Assembly: GCF_002878395.1 (NCBI RefSeq)
Contig: NC_061114.1
Coordinates: 144,390,339-144,454,338, forward strand
Source of the DNA: Capsicum annuum
Lineage: Eukaryota; Streptophyta; Magnoliopsida; Solanales; Solanaceae
DNA length: 64,000 bases
Direction of reading: 5' to 3'
Position numbers and translations under genes: made by a program. Positions 1-11,292 of the stretch are shown here, one piece after another. Below the pieces are notes generated by a model. It was not told the origin of the DNA. It worked only from the letters and a program-made list of their open reading frames with translations, and made no database searches. Numbering within the stretch: position 1 is the first letter of the stretch; each line of letters starts with the position of its first letter.

Positions 1-1999
1 GTACACTAGTTGCCGGACTCTAATAATAGCCTGACTAGTATGTATTGGCTATGAATTTGTGTTGGACAAGATTGGCACCCAACAAGTCATTAGGACCACG
101 AGTTGTATAGTGCTTTTCATAGCCTAACTAGTGTGGTGCCCAAATTTTTCTACATTGACAAAGACTAGACCATACGAGTCATGATTTGAGTATAAGTTGT
201 AGGGTATGACTAGTAGATAGACGAATGCGCATACCCTATGATGTTATACATCTTACAAATCTATAAGGATGACTAATAGCCAGTCATTATGAGTCATCAC
301 GTGACCCATAGCGACTCGGACCACAATTTTTAGTCTATATATTAAGGGCATTCTGTTTATTTTCCTTTCCTTTACATAAAACCCACAACCATAAAACACC
401 TTTGGGCTATTATTTTCCACTCTTATCAACCATAAATACTCTCCCAATCTCTCTCAAATTCTTGAGGCAAGAACAAGCTAGGTTTTTAGGAAATTGGCAA
501 CGAGAATTCCAAGGGTTAAATTCTCTTCGTAAATCTTAATACCTCAGGCATGTTAATCTTCCCCAAATCTTATTTCATAAAAACATGTATTGTAAATAGT
601 ATATTAATAATTTGAGTTTGGGTTTTATTTAGGTTGAGGGTTATAGAATAGGTTATCTTTGAATTATTTTCCCATGGTTTTCAAGTGTTGTTCATGCTTT
701 GAATTGAATGTTTTTTAAGTAATGGGGTGCATGGTTGTGGGAATTGAAATGGGGGTTGAGTTATTACCCCAAATTGATGTATTGAAATTTAAATTGATTT
801 TGAATAATTGTGTTCCCTCAACCCACTTGTGTAAATGCCTTTGAATTGTGGAATTTTCCCTTGGTTTCACTTACTCACCTATAACATTGCTTGCATAAAT
901 GGTTAATTAATGATCGTGCATTTTAAAGGCATTATTGGCTATGTTTTGATTTAAAGAAAAATGGGGGTCGAGGCATTCCCACAAGTCAGTAGAACTTTGA
1001 TGGCATAATTAGGAGCTTGCAAGCTAAATGGTATGAAAATGCTTGTAATGTGCATTAACATAAAATTCCTTGGTAAATGAATTGCTTTGGTGAAACTTGA
1101 TTTTGAATGGGCTAAAAATTGGGTTATCTAGCTAAGTCATAAAGGTGTGAGTATTGAATGGCTGATACTGAAAACTCATGTTTATCGACGTGCGGGTTGG
1201 CCTTAATGACCATGTGCATAGTTCACACTATGGATATATTTATGTCTAGGATTATCGTGGGGTCGGGGTATTCCCTGGTCTTCCTTGATACATCCGATTG
1301 GTGTGGCTAACATGCACTAGATCCTTTTAGCAGGGGAGTTTAACCCATATAAGTCGTGGGTGCCTGTTTATGATAGTTGAGCTATATAGTCCAGGATAAT
1401 GTTTTACTATCATGTTAAACCTTGTTCTCTACCCCATCATATATTATATATATATGTATGCATGAGTATGAACATGTACATTGAGTTTGAAATTGTATTT
1501 TTAATGGCACTACTTTATCCTTATTATGAGTTATATGCTAGCGCTCAACCCGCTAATCGTCTTCGAACGATGTATCCCCATGTGTTGTAGGCACCAGACA
1601 TACTTTTACTTTTTCTGCGTAGTGATAGGATTTTGGGGTAGCAGCAGTTATCTTGAAGTGGTAAGCTTCTATTCTATGGAAGAGCTTTATTTCATGGTTT
1701 TGCTATTCTCTTATTTCATAGAATATTCATATGGTTTCTTTGGCTATCGTTGGGGGCATATCCCGACTTACATTATATTTGGTTTTTTCGGAGAGGATTT
1801 ATGGATTACTATAGACTACGTATTATTGTTGATATTCTTAGACTACTTTTATCTTACATTCATCTATCTTTTTATATGTTCAGAATTCATCCACTGCTAG
1901 CTATATTATGTTTTATTTTGCTAGGAAAAGGCGATGTTCTTCAGTCCTTGGTAGAGTTGAGATACCCGTCACGACCAGGCCCTGCTATGGGTCTGGACA
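1..1999 (+). repeat. LTR of E-type gypsy element, 5' end outside window
   Basis: LTR sequence running in from the window edge. Its 3' half (about 1190-1999) aligns by eye with the E LTR at 43570-43723 plus 52984-53736. Shared blocks include the phrase around 1290-1400 (aacatgcactagatcctttt, then a 'gcctgtttatgatagttgagc' block) and the ending near 1940-1999. A degenerate primer-site-like stretch follows at about 2002-2015. The 5' part (170-320) carries the 'gagtcatga / gactcg' words typical of this LTR group. The small open frames at 1399-2016 are chance frames in LTR sequence. The 3' boundary is uncertain by a few bases. Confidence 0.7.
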
Positions 2000-3984
2000 G
2001 ATATGGAATATATTAGCTACACTTTTTATATGGTAATATGATCTCCTAAATCATAAACTATGTTAAAATGATTTGTATATCCCAAAATCTCTTTAACCTC
2101 CATAGAGTCATGGAATCTCTTCTTATAAAGTATGATAAAATGATATGATCTCCATGACTTCTAATACTATGAAACTACTTTAAGAATATATCTATGACCT
2201 TAATATATGATCTACCTTACTCTAAGATATGCTAAAAGTTGGATGAACACTCAAAAATCACCTTCGATATAATGTTATGGAGATTCTTAACCTATGCACC
2301 TAGACTTGCTAACTTCTCGTATGATCCTAAAGTAGCAAACCCTAAGATACGAGCTAAAGTGGTTAATTTTCATTTATGCTCCCAAGAGGCCTACTTATAA
2401 GTAACAGTTGATAAAGATTAAAATAATAGTCTTTTAAACTTAAAAAGTTAGATGGCTGATCAAGAAGGCGTTGGTCAAAATGAAAAACTTTTAGAAACTA
2501 AATTTCCTGACATGGGTTATCGATTCTTCCATAAAATTTGATGACCCCTTTGTGTTTCCATAAATGAGCTTATTATGGATCCTTCCTTGTAAACTTTGGG
2601 CAAATATGTCCCATACTTTACAAGGTATGAGAATGCTTAGCTGATCAGGCTGAGATCATACCATCTTTGCTTAGATGGTGGTTAAGTTGGTTAACAACTT
2701 ACTCTCATAATGAACTAAAAGAGGACAAATGCACTTAATTTCAGAAGTAATGTTTCTGGCTTAAGTTTGTATCATATCTTGATTATTCTTTTTAGTTGTA
2801 CATGCTCTCTTTATTATATGTCATGCTCCTTCCTACCATTTTACATACCGTACATTTAATGTAGTGACATTGTTTAGTTCTTTATCATTTTTTGGTGCTA
2901 ATTTATGTATAAAGGTATTTTGAGTAGATGCATCATTAAGTTCATCAGTCCCAACTAGTGGTGAACCCTCCATAATTCCTTTAGGCTTAGTCTACAAAAG
3001 TTTAGCATTGATCTCAGTTGCTACATATGCTAGGCCTTATCTTGGCCGACATTTTTTAATTTTAGTTGGAGGATTCATAGGTAGTTTAATTATTAGGCTT
3101 ACATTATCATTAATATTAACTACCACAATCTCATTTTAAGGTAGTTGTGTTTCCTTGTTATTAAATAATGAGATATGTTTCATTTAAAAGATGTTTTTAT
3201 GCTCTACTTAATACTTCTCGTCGTGTCAATTAAATGCTCATGTCCTATGTTAGGTAGTTTTAATGAGCCATCAATGGCATTGACAAAAGCCACGTCCATG
3301 GCCTAATCTTGGGGACTAATAAAAATTCTCTTTTGAAGACCATTGATCCATGAAATAAAAGTTGTGACTTTAACACTACATCTGCTGCTGAAGTTCCCAA
3401 CTTTAAACTAGATCGATGAACAATATGCAAGAAGAAAAGTTTGGAATTGAATAAAGTGTCAAAAAATGATAAGTAGAAGCTATGGAAAAAAAAGTTACCT
3501 CTAAAGATTATTACTAAGGTTGAAAACACAGAAAAAAGTTGAGAAAAAAGGAAAAACTTTGGGTTTGTATCGACTATGAGTTTTGAGTTAAAATACACAG
3601 AGGAAGACAATAGCAAAGAGGAAATGAAAACATGTCAAGTCCTAAGGAGATCCATAGTTTCAGAAGAGTTTGATGCCACAAAGTCAACAGTAGAGGTGCT
3701 TAAGCAAGTGTTTTTATTTGTACACTTTATAGATAAAATATTATACTTAGAAATTGGATTAACTTTAACACTCAACCTAAAATAAATTGAAATTTATAAA
3801 GATAACATATATTTCTTTTCATTGTTCCATTTTGACATGAAATGTATGACATAGAAAGTAAGTATTCACACTACTAAAAATAGATCAAATGAATGATGCA
3901 ACAACTTTTCATGATATTCTAATAGATTCTTATTCTAGATTTAATCAAACAATAATAAATCTACAACATCAAGAGACAATATAG
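2000..3984. other. Unassigned AT-rich sequence
   Basis: Two kilobases in which I recognise no retroelement domain, LTR boundary or host gene. It begins right after the LTR ending near 1999, so it could be eroded interior of that element, but no gag-like translation is visible. A roughly 70-codon open stretch at about 2924-3139 (+) is hydrophobic, and overlapping frames exist on both strands at 3260-3785. None shows a recognisable motif, and overlap on opposite strands argues against coding. Confidence 0.4.
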
Positions 3985-6469
3985 AAACCCTTAAATATGA
4001 TTTTTAGTTTTTTCAATATTTTGACCATTTTTCTCTTAACTATAGTTGCATTATATCATTTATTAGTTGTTTTGATAGTTTCCATGATCCTCGAAGAATT
4101 TACAAGTGATTTATGTGAGGTTGAGGTTTTGTGTAATGTTAAAGTGTTATATTTTACTTTGGTCAGCATTTTGTGATCAAAGCATCGGATGGTGTTCCTC
4201 TCAATATCATTAGATCTGAAAATATTGTCATTAGTATAGTAGCATGGTTATTTTTATTTTTGAGTCACTATTTTGAGTTTTGAGCATTTAGTGAAGAAAC
4301 TAGTTATATTAGCCTAAAGGATTCTCAGGGGTAACTTTTTGAAAATTTTCTTTCTCAGTGAATCTGACAGTAATATTAAGATCGTACACCAAAATTAGCC
4401 TAGTAAAATTATTGTTTTATTTCTATAGGGTCTAAAATGAATTTTAAGGTCCATTAAGAACTGTAAAACTTAAACTATTACTGGTGCAAGGCTTTTTGTG
4501 TCATCGTTTAAGCGAGCCTGGGGTCAATATAGTACATACGTCGATACCACTTAACTGGTGCCTTTACCAATTTAATGATGCATCAGCTAAGAAGTGACTG
4601 TTGCTTAATCATTAGTCTAACAGCTTAAAGGATGACTACTTAAGCAATCAGGTGACTGCTTAAGCAGTGATCACTAAGTATAAAACTTCATTCTCATGAT
4701 TTAAACTCCATTTTTAAAATTTTTTGTCCTTAAGACCTCCAAAAAGACAATTTCAAAGTGTATTTTTTTGGAAAACATGCTTGAGTAAACTTCTGCATAT
4801 TATTAATATCATTACCCACTGCTTTTTATGAAAAATAACTACAAATCACGGATTTTAAATGTTAAATTGTAGGGTTTTACTTGCTAAAGTTAGAAAATGG
4901 TCTTTCAATAATTTCAAGATCTATTTAAACTTATTTTTTAGATGGTATTTCATATTTAAAACGTAAAAATATGGCTAACATTATTTTATGATAAAATTTT
5001 GATTATCTAATACAGGTATCATTAAACTACTTTTGATGTGTAGATAATATTTTTATATATTTGGTTCATTCCAAGACCACACATAATGGAAAAGCTCCTT
5101 GTTAAAGTGTCTAACCTAGTGTTTCATCTTTTGATATAGGTTTTGGCTTCACATTCTTCAACCCAAGCAGGGTAGTCAACCATTCAGGTGAAGTATACTA
5201 TGAGTTGGAGATTTTACTTTGAAATTCACCCTTTATGAATATCATTTATCTTTTTTTTCCTATTTTAAGGATTTTTTTATTATTATGGTTCACTCTAGAT
5301 ATTATTATATTGAGATTCGTGTGAAGGGGCTAGTATTTGTATTGTTTGGGTATTCTTTATTCTTTATTATTATTATTATTATAATGCCTGAGTGTGGGCT
5401 TAGATTGATATTATTGATGTTTTACATGACTCTATACTACCGTGTTGTAATGTTAAGGCTGATATAATATTTAATTATGATTTATGTAGATTCGAGGTCA
5501 TTTATACCATTATTGAGTTTATTTATTACTTGATATTGATTTGATTATAAGCATGCATCGTTATTTCAATCATCCATATTCACATAATAGGAACAACTAA
5601 GAAATATTGATTTTTGAAAGAATATGAGACACTTTATAAAACACTTTATTAGAGGGATTCGCCGACAAAGTTGAAAGGAGAGATTATGGCAGTACATGGA
5701 TTGTCAACCCTACATGGTTCCATTACTGAAATCTTATACTCTAAAGACGAATACTAGATGGTACTAATCTAATCCATCCTTATCATATCATTACATTGCA
5801 TCATTTTTAATATTTTTATGTGTTTGTTATCTTGTAATTTCATCTTCTTTATATATAGTCATTTGTAGTTACTTTTATAATATTATTGTAGTGTATTATT
5901 AAACTGTTTAGAGTTGTACGACTTGAGATGTTTTTGGGAGCATTTTTGTATGAAGGTAAAACAGTTGCGTATAATATCCTTTATAAGATTAGTTTTCTAC
6001 TTTGCTTGGTTGACCTATGATGCCTATTAAGTACAACTGGACTATGCTAACTCTTACTTGTTTTACCCTTTCACTGTAGATCCTTGTTTGAACGATACTC
6101 GCAAAGCTTGAGTTTATACTAATCTGAGGCTTTTCGGAGTACTAGTGAGCTTCCAATTTGGATCATCTTCCAAACATCATCATATAATTATATTACCTTT
6201 AGTTTACATTTCAGAGAAAAAGTTAGTGTATTATTTTCCTTATTCTATGTTAGTTTTAGAGTGCACTTTACAAATGACCCAAGATTTTGGGATTTTAGTT
6301 GTATTTATTTTAGTTTCCAAGTAGTTTTTTATAATTTTCCTGACTTTATCCTAATGTCTTATATATTTGTATTATTTATATTCCACAAATAAATCTCATA
6401 TGTTGTTGGTGTTACCCACCATGGTTGGGTTGGTTGATGCCACCAAGACCCTTACTTTTGGTTATGACA
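3985..6469 (+). repeat. 5' LTR of element H (Ty3/gypsy)
   Basis: LTR of about 2.5 kb ending ..ggttatgaca at 6469, directly followed by a primer binding site. The start is placed by comparison with the H2 fragment at 10071, which aligns with 4060-4500 (blocks such as 'tatattttact' and 'gcatcggatgg'). The start could be off by some tens of bases. U3 holds iterated 'gcttaagc'-type words at about 4510-4680. A short (tta)n tract lies at 5368-5385. Confidence 0.65.
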
Positions 6470-6472
6470 AAT

Positions 6473-6484
6473 TAGTATCAAAGC
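6473..6484 (+). promoter_or_regulatory. Primer binding site of element H
   Basis: tagtatcaaagc, two changes from tggtatcagagc, the complement of the plant initiator tRNA-Met 3' end. It sits 3 bases behind the LTR end, as expected for a minus-strand primer site. It fixes the orientation of H as plus. Confidence 0.7.
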
Positions 6485-6724
6485 TAAAAGTTCATTGATA
6501 TCATGAGTAGAAAGCAAGATGTCTAATAGAAACACGCTGGTCGATGTTAACATCTATATCTATCTTTTGGAGGATTTCGAATATTTTTAGTAAAATTTCT
6601 CTGATTTAATTCCTTATCATGTGTGTTTTCATCCCCAGTTTTCTAAACTTATATTCCACTCTTTCAATGTAGATAGTGAGAGCTCGATTGAGAGTTGTTC
6701 AGAATTCTAAACTAGAATATATTA

Positions 6725-7297
6725 AAGGAGTTCGATATAGGGGATGAGGCAGGGGTTCCGACTGATGCCGAGGTAGAGGCTAGGCAGGGGCAGCAATATT
6801 TGTTAAAGTAAGACCTAGATCATCCTCTCTCGATCCAAAGATTGATTATATTAAAGAAACTTGTCATCTATAGGATCGTGAACTAGTTTAGGCCCCTCAG
6901 GCTTTTGTTGTCACTCTATTATTATAGGATTTACTGATTTATCTTTTAGCCCATTTTTATGGCACAACCTAGGAAGGTACTTTATCGAATACCTTAGATA
7001 GTTCTAAAACTACATGGGTGTTAACTCTCAAGGAAAATCTCCTACTTATGGGGTTTTCCTATTCATTGGTTTTAGACTCCAAAGGCATAACCGACTATTC
7101 TTATGGGCCCACATATAGAAGCATCGCCTACTAGACTTGTTGCTCCACATAAGGATCTTGTTCTAATGATTTCTATTTATGTACAAAGAAGATTTGAAAG
7201 ATTTATGAGATTTTTCCCTACCAAGTTTAGTCATGATATTAGTCAAGAGAGGTTGCATAATGTCTGTTCACTTGAATCTCATAATGTTGATTCCTGA
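6725..7297 (+). pseudogene. gag fragment of element H, broken by X
   Basis: N-terminal part of a gypsy gag (capsid) gene with stops and frameshifts. The first part encodes Gly/Arg-rich residues near 6733-6780. The best frame is 7103-7297, with a piece like 'RRFERFMRFFPTKF', which matches the start of the Retrotrans_gag region ('ERF.R..P..F') in plant chromoviruses. The frame is cut at 7297, where a minus-strand LTR begins, so the rest of gag and all of pol are missing here. Related frames appear in D at 39.9 kb. The product would be structural Gag; it is certainly dead. Confidence 0.6.
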
Positions 7298-8659
7298 TGA
7301 CGCTCAAACTACACCTTTGATGAGTAATCTATCATCATGAGTATAGTAATCCAACTTAGGTTGGGGTTAAATCAATAGGGAGTGAGGACAAGAATTTAAA
7401 TACTCGAGAATTTTAAAAGTCAACTAGGAGTTGACCCATAATGTTTGGTAAACAGACATGGAAGTAAAAGTATGGGGTTTTTTTTTGAATGATTTTGAAT
7501 TTTAAAATTTAGTTGTTTTAAGCCTACTATTTTGAAATTAAAAATTATAAGAGATTAATCAAGTGTTGATGGGACTTGGGTTATATCATTCTTGGGGTGA
7601 GTTCTTGCATGGCTATTTGATTATTGGTTTAAATTTATTAGAAGTAATGGATAGGCTATATCTGGAAGTTCTGCTGTCAATTTATAAATAAAACACAAAA
7701 TATCACAAATGGGTTTAATCAAATACCTCATGTATGTAACACTTTCACCAATCTATGGCCTCAATTAGAATTCTTATGTCTGAGAGATGCTATTAAATGA
7801 ACTAGTTCAAGTTATTGTTCACACTCACTCTTCACCCATGTCCCCTTTATCTAGGATGATATGGGTACTAAGGTAATTGGGATATGCAACTCTTAATTCT
7901 TAGTTAAAATAGGGAATAAGTGCGAAATCCATATCAAATTGCTAATTAGAAAGATAAATAAACAAAACCCATGCACTAATACAACATATTCTAGCATATC
8001 CCCAAGATAAAGAATTAGCTAAACATAGATAGAGAAAGTAGAGATACTCCAAAATTCCCATCATATTGATCCATAGAAAGTAAAGAGAATGCAAGCTACA
8101 AAATTACCTTCATATTGATCCATAGAAAGTAAAGAGAATTCAAAATCCAAGCTTTAATTTAAATAAATCATCAATAGAAATCACTAATGATTCACTTGGA
8201 AGTCATTCTGATCTGTTCTTAGCTTAAGAGTACTACAATAATGCTCAATGATGGTGTAAATAAGTTAAAAATCCCCCTTTTGACCCTAATTTAACATTTT
8301 TCAAATATTACAAAAATGTCACCAAACTCTTGATCAACTTAAGCTGATCCATAGCAGATTGGGCATAGATGTGGCATACCCTGGGCACAAATTGGTTTCA
8401 CCCTAGACACAGATGTGTTTTTTTGGCTATTTTGCCCACCCCCAAGTGGAGGTTGCCTCCTGATATGTTCATGTGATTCTTAGGGCTCTTTTTATTTCAT
8501 AATTGACTTCACATTTCCTTGAATGACTTTCTCATCTTCAAATTCAACCTTTACCTACACAAATGAGTATTGTACATGAATTAACACCAAATAAATAAAA
8601 AAGAATGATAATATAAGATTAAAAAGGTGCTAACAAGTTGTCAAATTGATGAGTTATCA
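7298..8659 (-). repeat. 3' LTR of Athila-style element X
   Basis: On the minus strand the LTR runs from tgataactcatcaatttgac (8659 leftward) to ..tgagcgtca at 7298, so it has TG..CA ends and is about 1.36 kb. A G-rich polypurine tract lies immediately upstream of its start (8660-8670), which identifies it as a 3' LTR. The layout near its end (TGACGCTC.. then a 'tagtaatccaactt' block) resembles LTR G at 20727, but the sequences are too different to be one pair. It interrupts gag of H. Confidence 0.65.
8050..8148. repeat. 49-bp tandem duplication inside LTR X
   Basis: The block tcatattgatccatagaaag.. starts at 8061 and again at 8110, an offset of 49 bases. About 30 bases are identical and the rest is near-identical. 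It is a local duplication private to this LTR copy as far as the window shows. Confidence 0.8.
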
Positions 8660-8670
8660 ACCCCCAATCT
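8660..8670 (-). promoter_or_regulatory. Polypurine tract of element X
   Basis: On the minus strand agattgggggt abuts the LTR start tgataactc. This is the usual plus-strand primer position in LTR elements. The purine run is short but correctly placed. Confidence 0.6.
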
Positions 8671-10070
8671 TGAACTATTTCTTATCCTCAAGAAACAAAA
8701 AATAATCCAACGATATGGGGTATTTACAAATCAAAACAAATCAAAAGAAATCTATAATAAATATCCAGGATAACAAAGTTGAACAAAGACTTCTCAAACA
8801 TGTCATAGAAACAAGTAAACCAAAAATTTTCACTAAGCATATATCTATGAAGCAACGATGCAAATTTGTATCCAATAAAACTTTCAAATTAACAAAGCAT
8901 ACCAAGAGGTGACACAAAATGTTCAAAGAACATCTCAATCATCATAATTCAACTTACCTTTCTCAATTACGAAAATCAAGAATAAGGCATCACCATTACC
9001 CCAAAGTACTATGCTTCTCACATGCAAGAGTTATCTCCACACACACACAAGACATTTAAATTCTTAAAGGATCTCAAATATTGAAAGAATTTACACTTAT
9101 TCTCGTAAATAAATTCATGTACAACAAGTAATACCATAGACATGCCCTTTCTGATTCTTTCCTTTTATGTTTTTTTACAACTAATATAGACTTACCTAGT
9201 TTGGAATTACCATGTTCTTGTGGGTCTAGATGAAGGTTTAACGTGCATAAAGGAAAATATGAATCAAGTGACTAAAAACCTCCTTTAATGTAATCACTCA
9301 TCCGCTTCTTCCCTTAAAATATTAAAATTATCCAACTTATTCCCCATCAGATCATACAGCTTGCTTCTCTTAACCCTTAACATTTACCGAATAAGTCTAA
9401 TCCACCATTTCCTTTCTTCATTTTTTGACTTTCTCAAGAAATTTTATAAGTTTAAGCTCTTTTTAGCCCCTTATTTTTCTAACGTATCTTCAAGTTCTAT
9501 GGGGTAGGTTATTTATCTTTATCATCATGCATATCTCTTATCTCTTAAGCATATGATTTGACAATTTCACATACATCTTTCTTAGATCATATTAGAATAT
9601 GACATTCTTCCCCTACCATAGAGTTTGACTTACGTTATTATCACAATTATACAACCCCCAAACTTAGGATTTAACCTAAATTTCATTATTTAGAATCATG
9701 TGATACGTCCTAGGAGGTTAATTAACAAAAAAAATATTTTCAAAAGGGTTTAGGTGATTTGGTAATGTTATCATTACAAGAAGAAAGAAAAATGGGCAAA
9801 ATTCTCAAAGGAGTTAACTACAGAATAATGTTAAGGTGGGTATTGGCTATAAGATGGGTCAAAAATAGCCTCGAGTTATCCTCCAAACCAAGACTGCCTA
9901 TGATTTCAGTTTGAATACACTCAGGCCTAGTTATAGAATACAAACATGTATAAGAATTATTTAAAAAATCTTACTATAGATGGAATAGTACCTATAGAGA
10001 AAAAAGTTATCCTCTCAACAAGTTTGAACAATTTGGGCTTAGTAAGTTACTACAAGTCTAGGACTCATCC
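8671..10070 (-). other. 3' interior of element X, no coding seen
   Basis: Sequence upstream of the X polypurine tract on the minus strand. Two open frames of 65 codons on opposite strands (8715-8938) overlap almost completely and show no motif, so I treat them as chance. A short (ca)n run lies at about 9038-9050. I see no envelope-like or pol domain. It ends where a plus-strand LTR start (tataacgac) appears at 10071. Confidence 0.45.
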
Positions 10071-10593
10071 TATAACGACTTAATTTTTTGTAATTTATGT
10101 GAAATACTTATTTCTATGTGATTTTACCATTTTATTACTCCCTTAGTTGCTTTGTGATATTTCTGGTGTGTGTGGAGGGGGGGTGATTGACATGGTTCTC
10201 GATGCATTTCCATGCTATTTGTGTGATATTATAGTTTTTGGTAGCTTGAACACTTATATTTTACTTCAGTCAACATTATTTGATTTGTGCATCAGATGGA
10301 AAAATAGGTTGTGCTAGTGGATCCAGAATGTCAATTTTAGGGTGGCAACATGGTTGGTATGGTTTTATGGTTTTTACATCTCATTTCGATCCTCGGTTAG
10401 AAAAATTATGAAATTGGGTTTTCGGGGTCATCTTTGTAAAAATAATTTTTTGTTTGAAAATTTGATTTATCCATTGAGTCTAAAGCATAGAATTTGATAA
10501 AGTACCATAGTTTATTTGTGTTCGCAGGATTTTGGATGAATCTCAAGGGGCAGCTGGTGCACAACTCAGCTAGTGCACTTGCTTTAGTGATAC
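10071..10593 (+). repeat. 5' fragment of an H-type LTR (H2)
   Basis: Begins tataacgact (cf. canonical TGTAACGAC) and aligns with the first part of LTR H (about 4060-4500). It is cut at 10593, where the next LTR begins at tatcatgacc. It contains the 'tggtgcac' / 'gtgcacttg' words typical of the U3 of this group. It could be the missing 5' end of the D LTR (see findings), but that is not proven. Confidence 0.5.
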
Positions 10594-11292
10594 TATCATG
10601 ACCTAATTTACGAGTCATGATGGAACATAGTAAATACCACTAATTATGAAGCTGAACCAAAGGCCGGAGCTGATTTCAATATGCTAACTTGATGGAAGAT
10701 GGCAAAAAAGGGTGAATTAGACAATACCATCCATAAATAAGAAAGACAATAGAAATAGTCTAAAATAAAGGCATAAGATAGAAAAACTAACCCATAGCCT
10801 GTATAGCCAGTACAATGGCTACTAAAATACACCATAAGCTCTGTAATAGTCAATATAATCTGTCTCAAAACAAAAGACTAGCCATATGTAAATATAAGAA
10901 GGGGCAACTCTAACTCCAAGAGCTCACCCTACCTCTGAAATTTACCATAAAACAATCCCCAAGTCAACAATGACAACTAGTACTCAGATCTGTACCAAGA
11001 AGGTACATAAGTGTTGTATGAGTACAAAAACCACGAGTACTCTGTAGGCATCATCTGTTGATTGAGATAAATCATGATAGAGATAGATATGATGCAAGAT
11101 AACATAATTAACACAAGGAAAAGGGAAAACATAGAACTAACTCCTAGCTTGTTGTACATAATTTGTCAAATAAGTCATAATAGTAACATATATACCTCAC
11201 AATTATAACTACAAAATTGGCCCCCATAAGCTAGTAAATACGGAAAACTAAATCACCCAAAGCAAACCCCTATAAGACTTTAGGGTACAATC
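10594..11292 (-). repeat. LTR 3' fragment (I), minus strand
   Basis: Read on the minus strand this ends ..ggtcatgata at 10594, close to the ..GGTCATGACA end of many gypsy LTRs. Its body reads as U5/R-type sequence with 'ctgagtactagttg' and 'gtgtattttagtagcc' blocks. It stops at 11292, where element L begins. I found no partner LTR or interior for it, and the rest of I is not visible to the right of L. Confidence 0.4.

Noticed and set aside
3260..3785. Overlapping open frames on both strands (118 and 69 codons)
   Set aside because: Low-complexity Phe/Ser/Leu-rich translation on one strand and overlap with the other; no motif, no codon-level support.
8715..8938. Pair of 65-codon frames on opposite strands
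   Set aside because: They cover each other almost fully inside the non-coding 3' interior of X; at most one could be real and neither has a domain.
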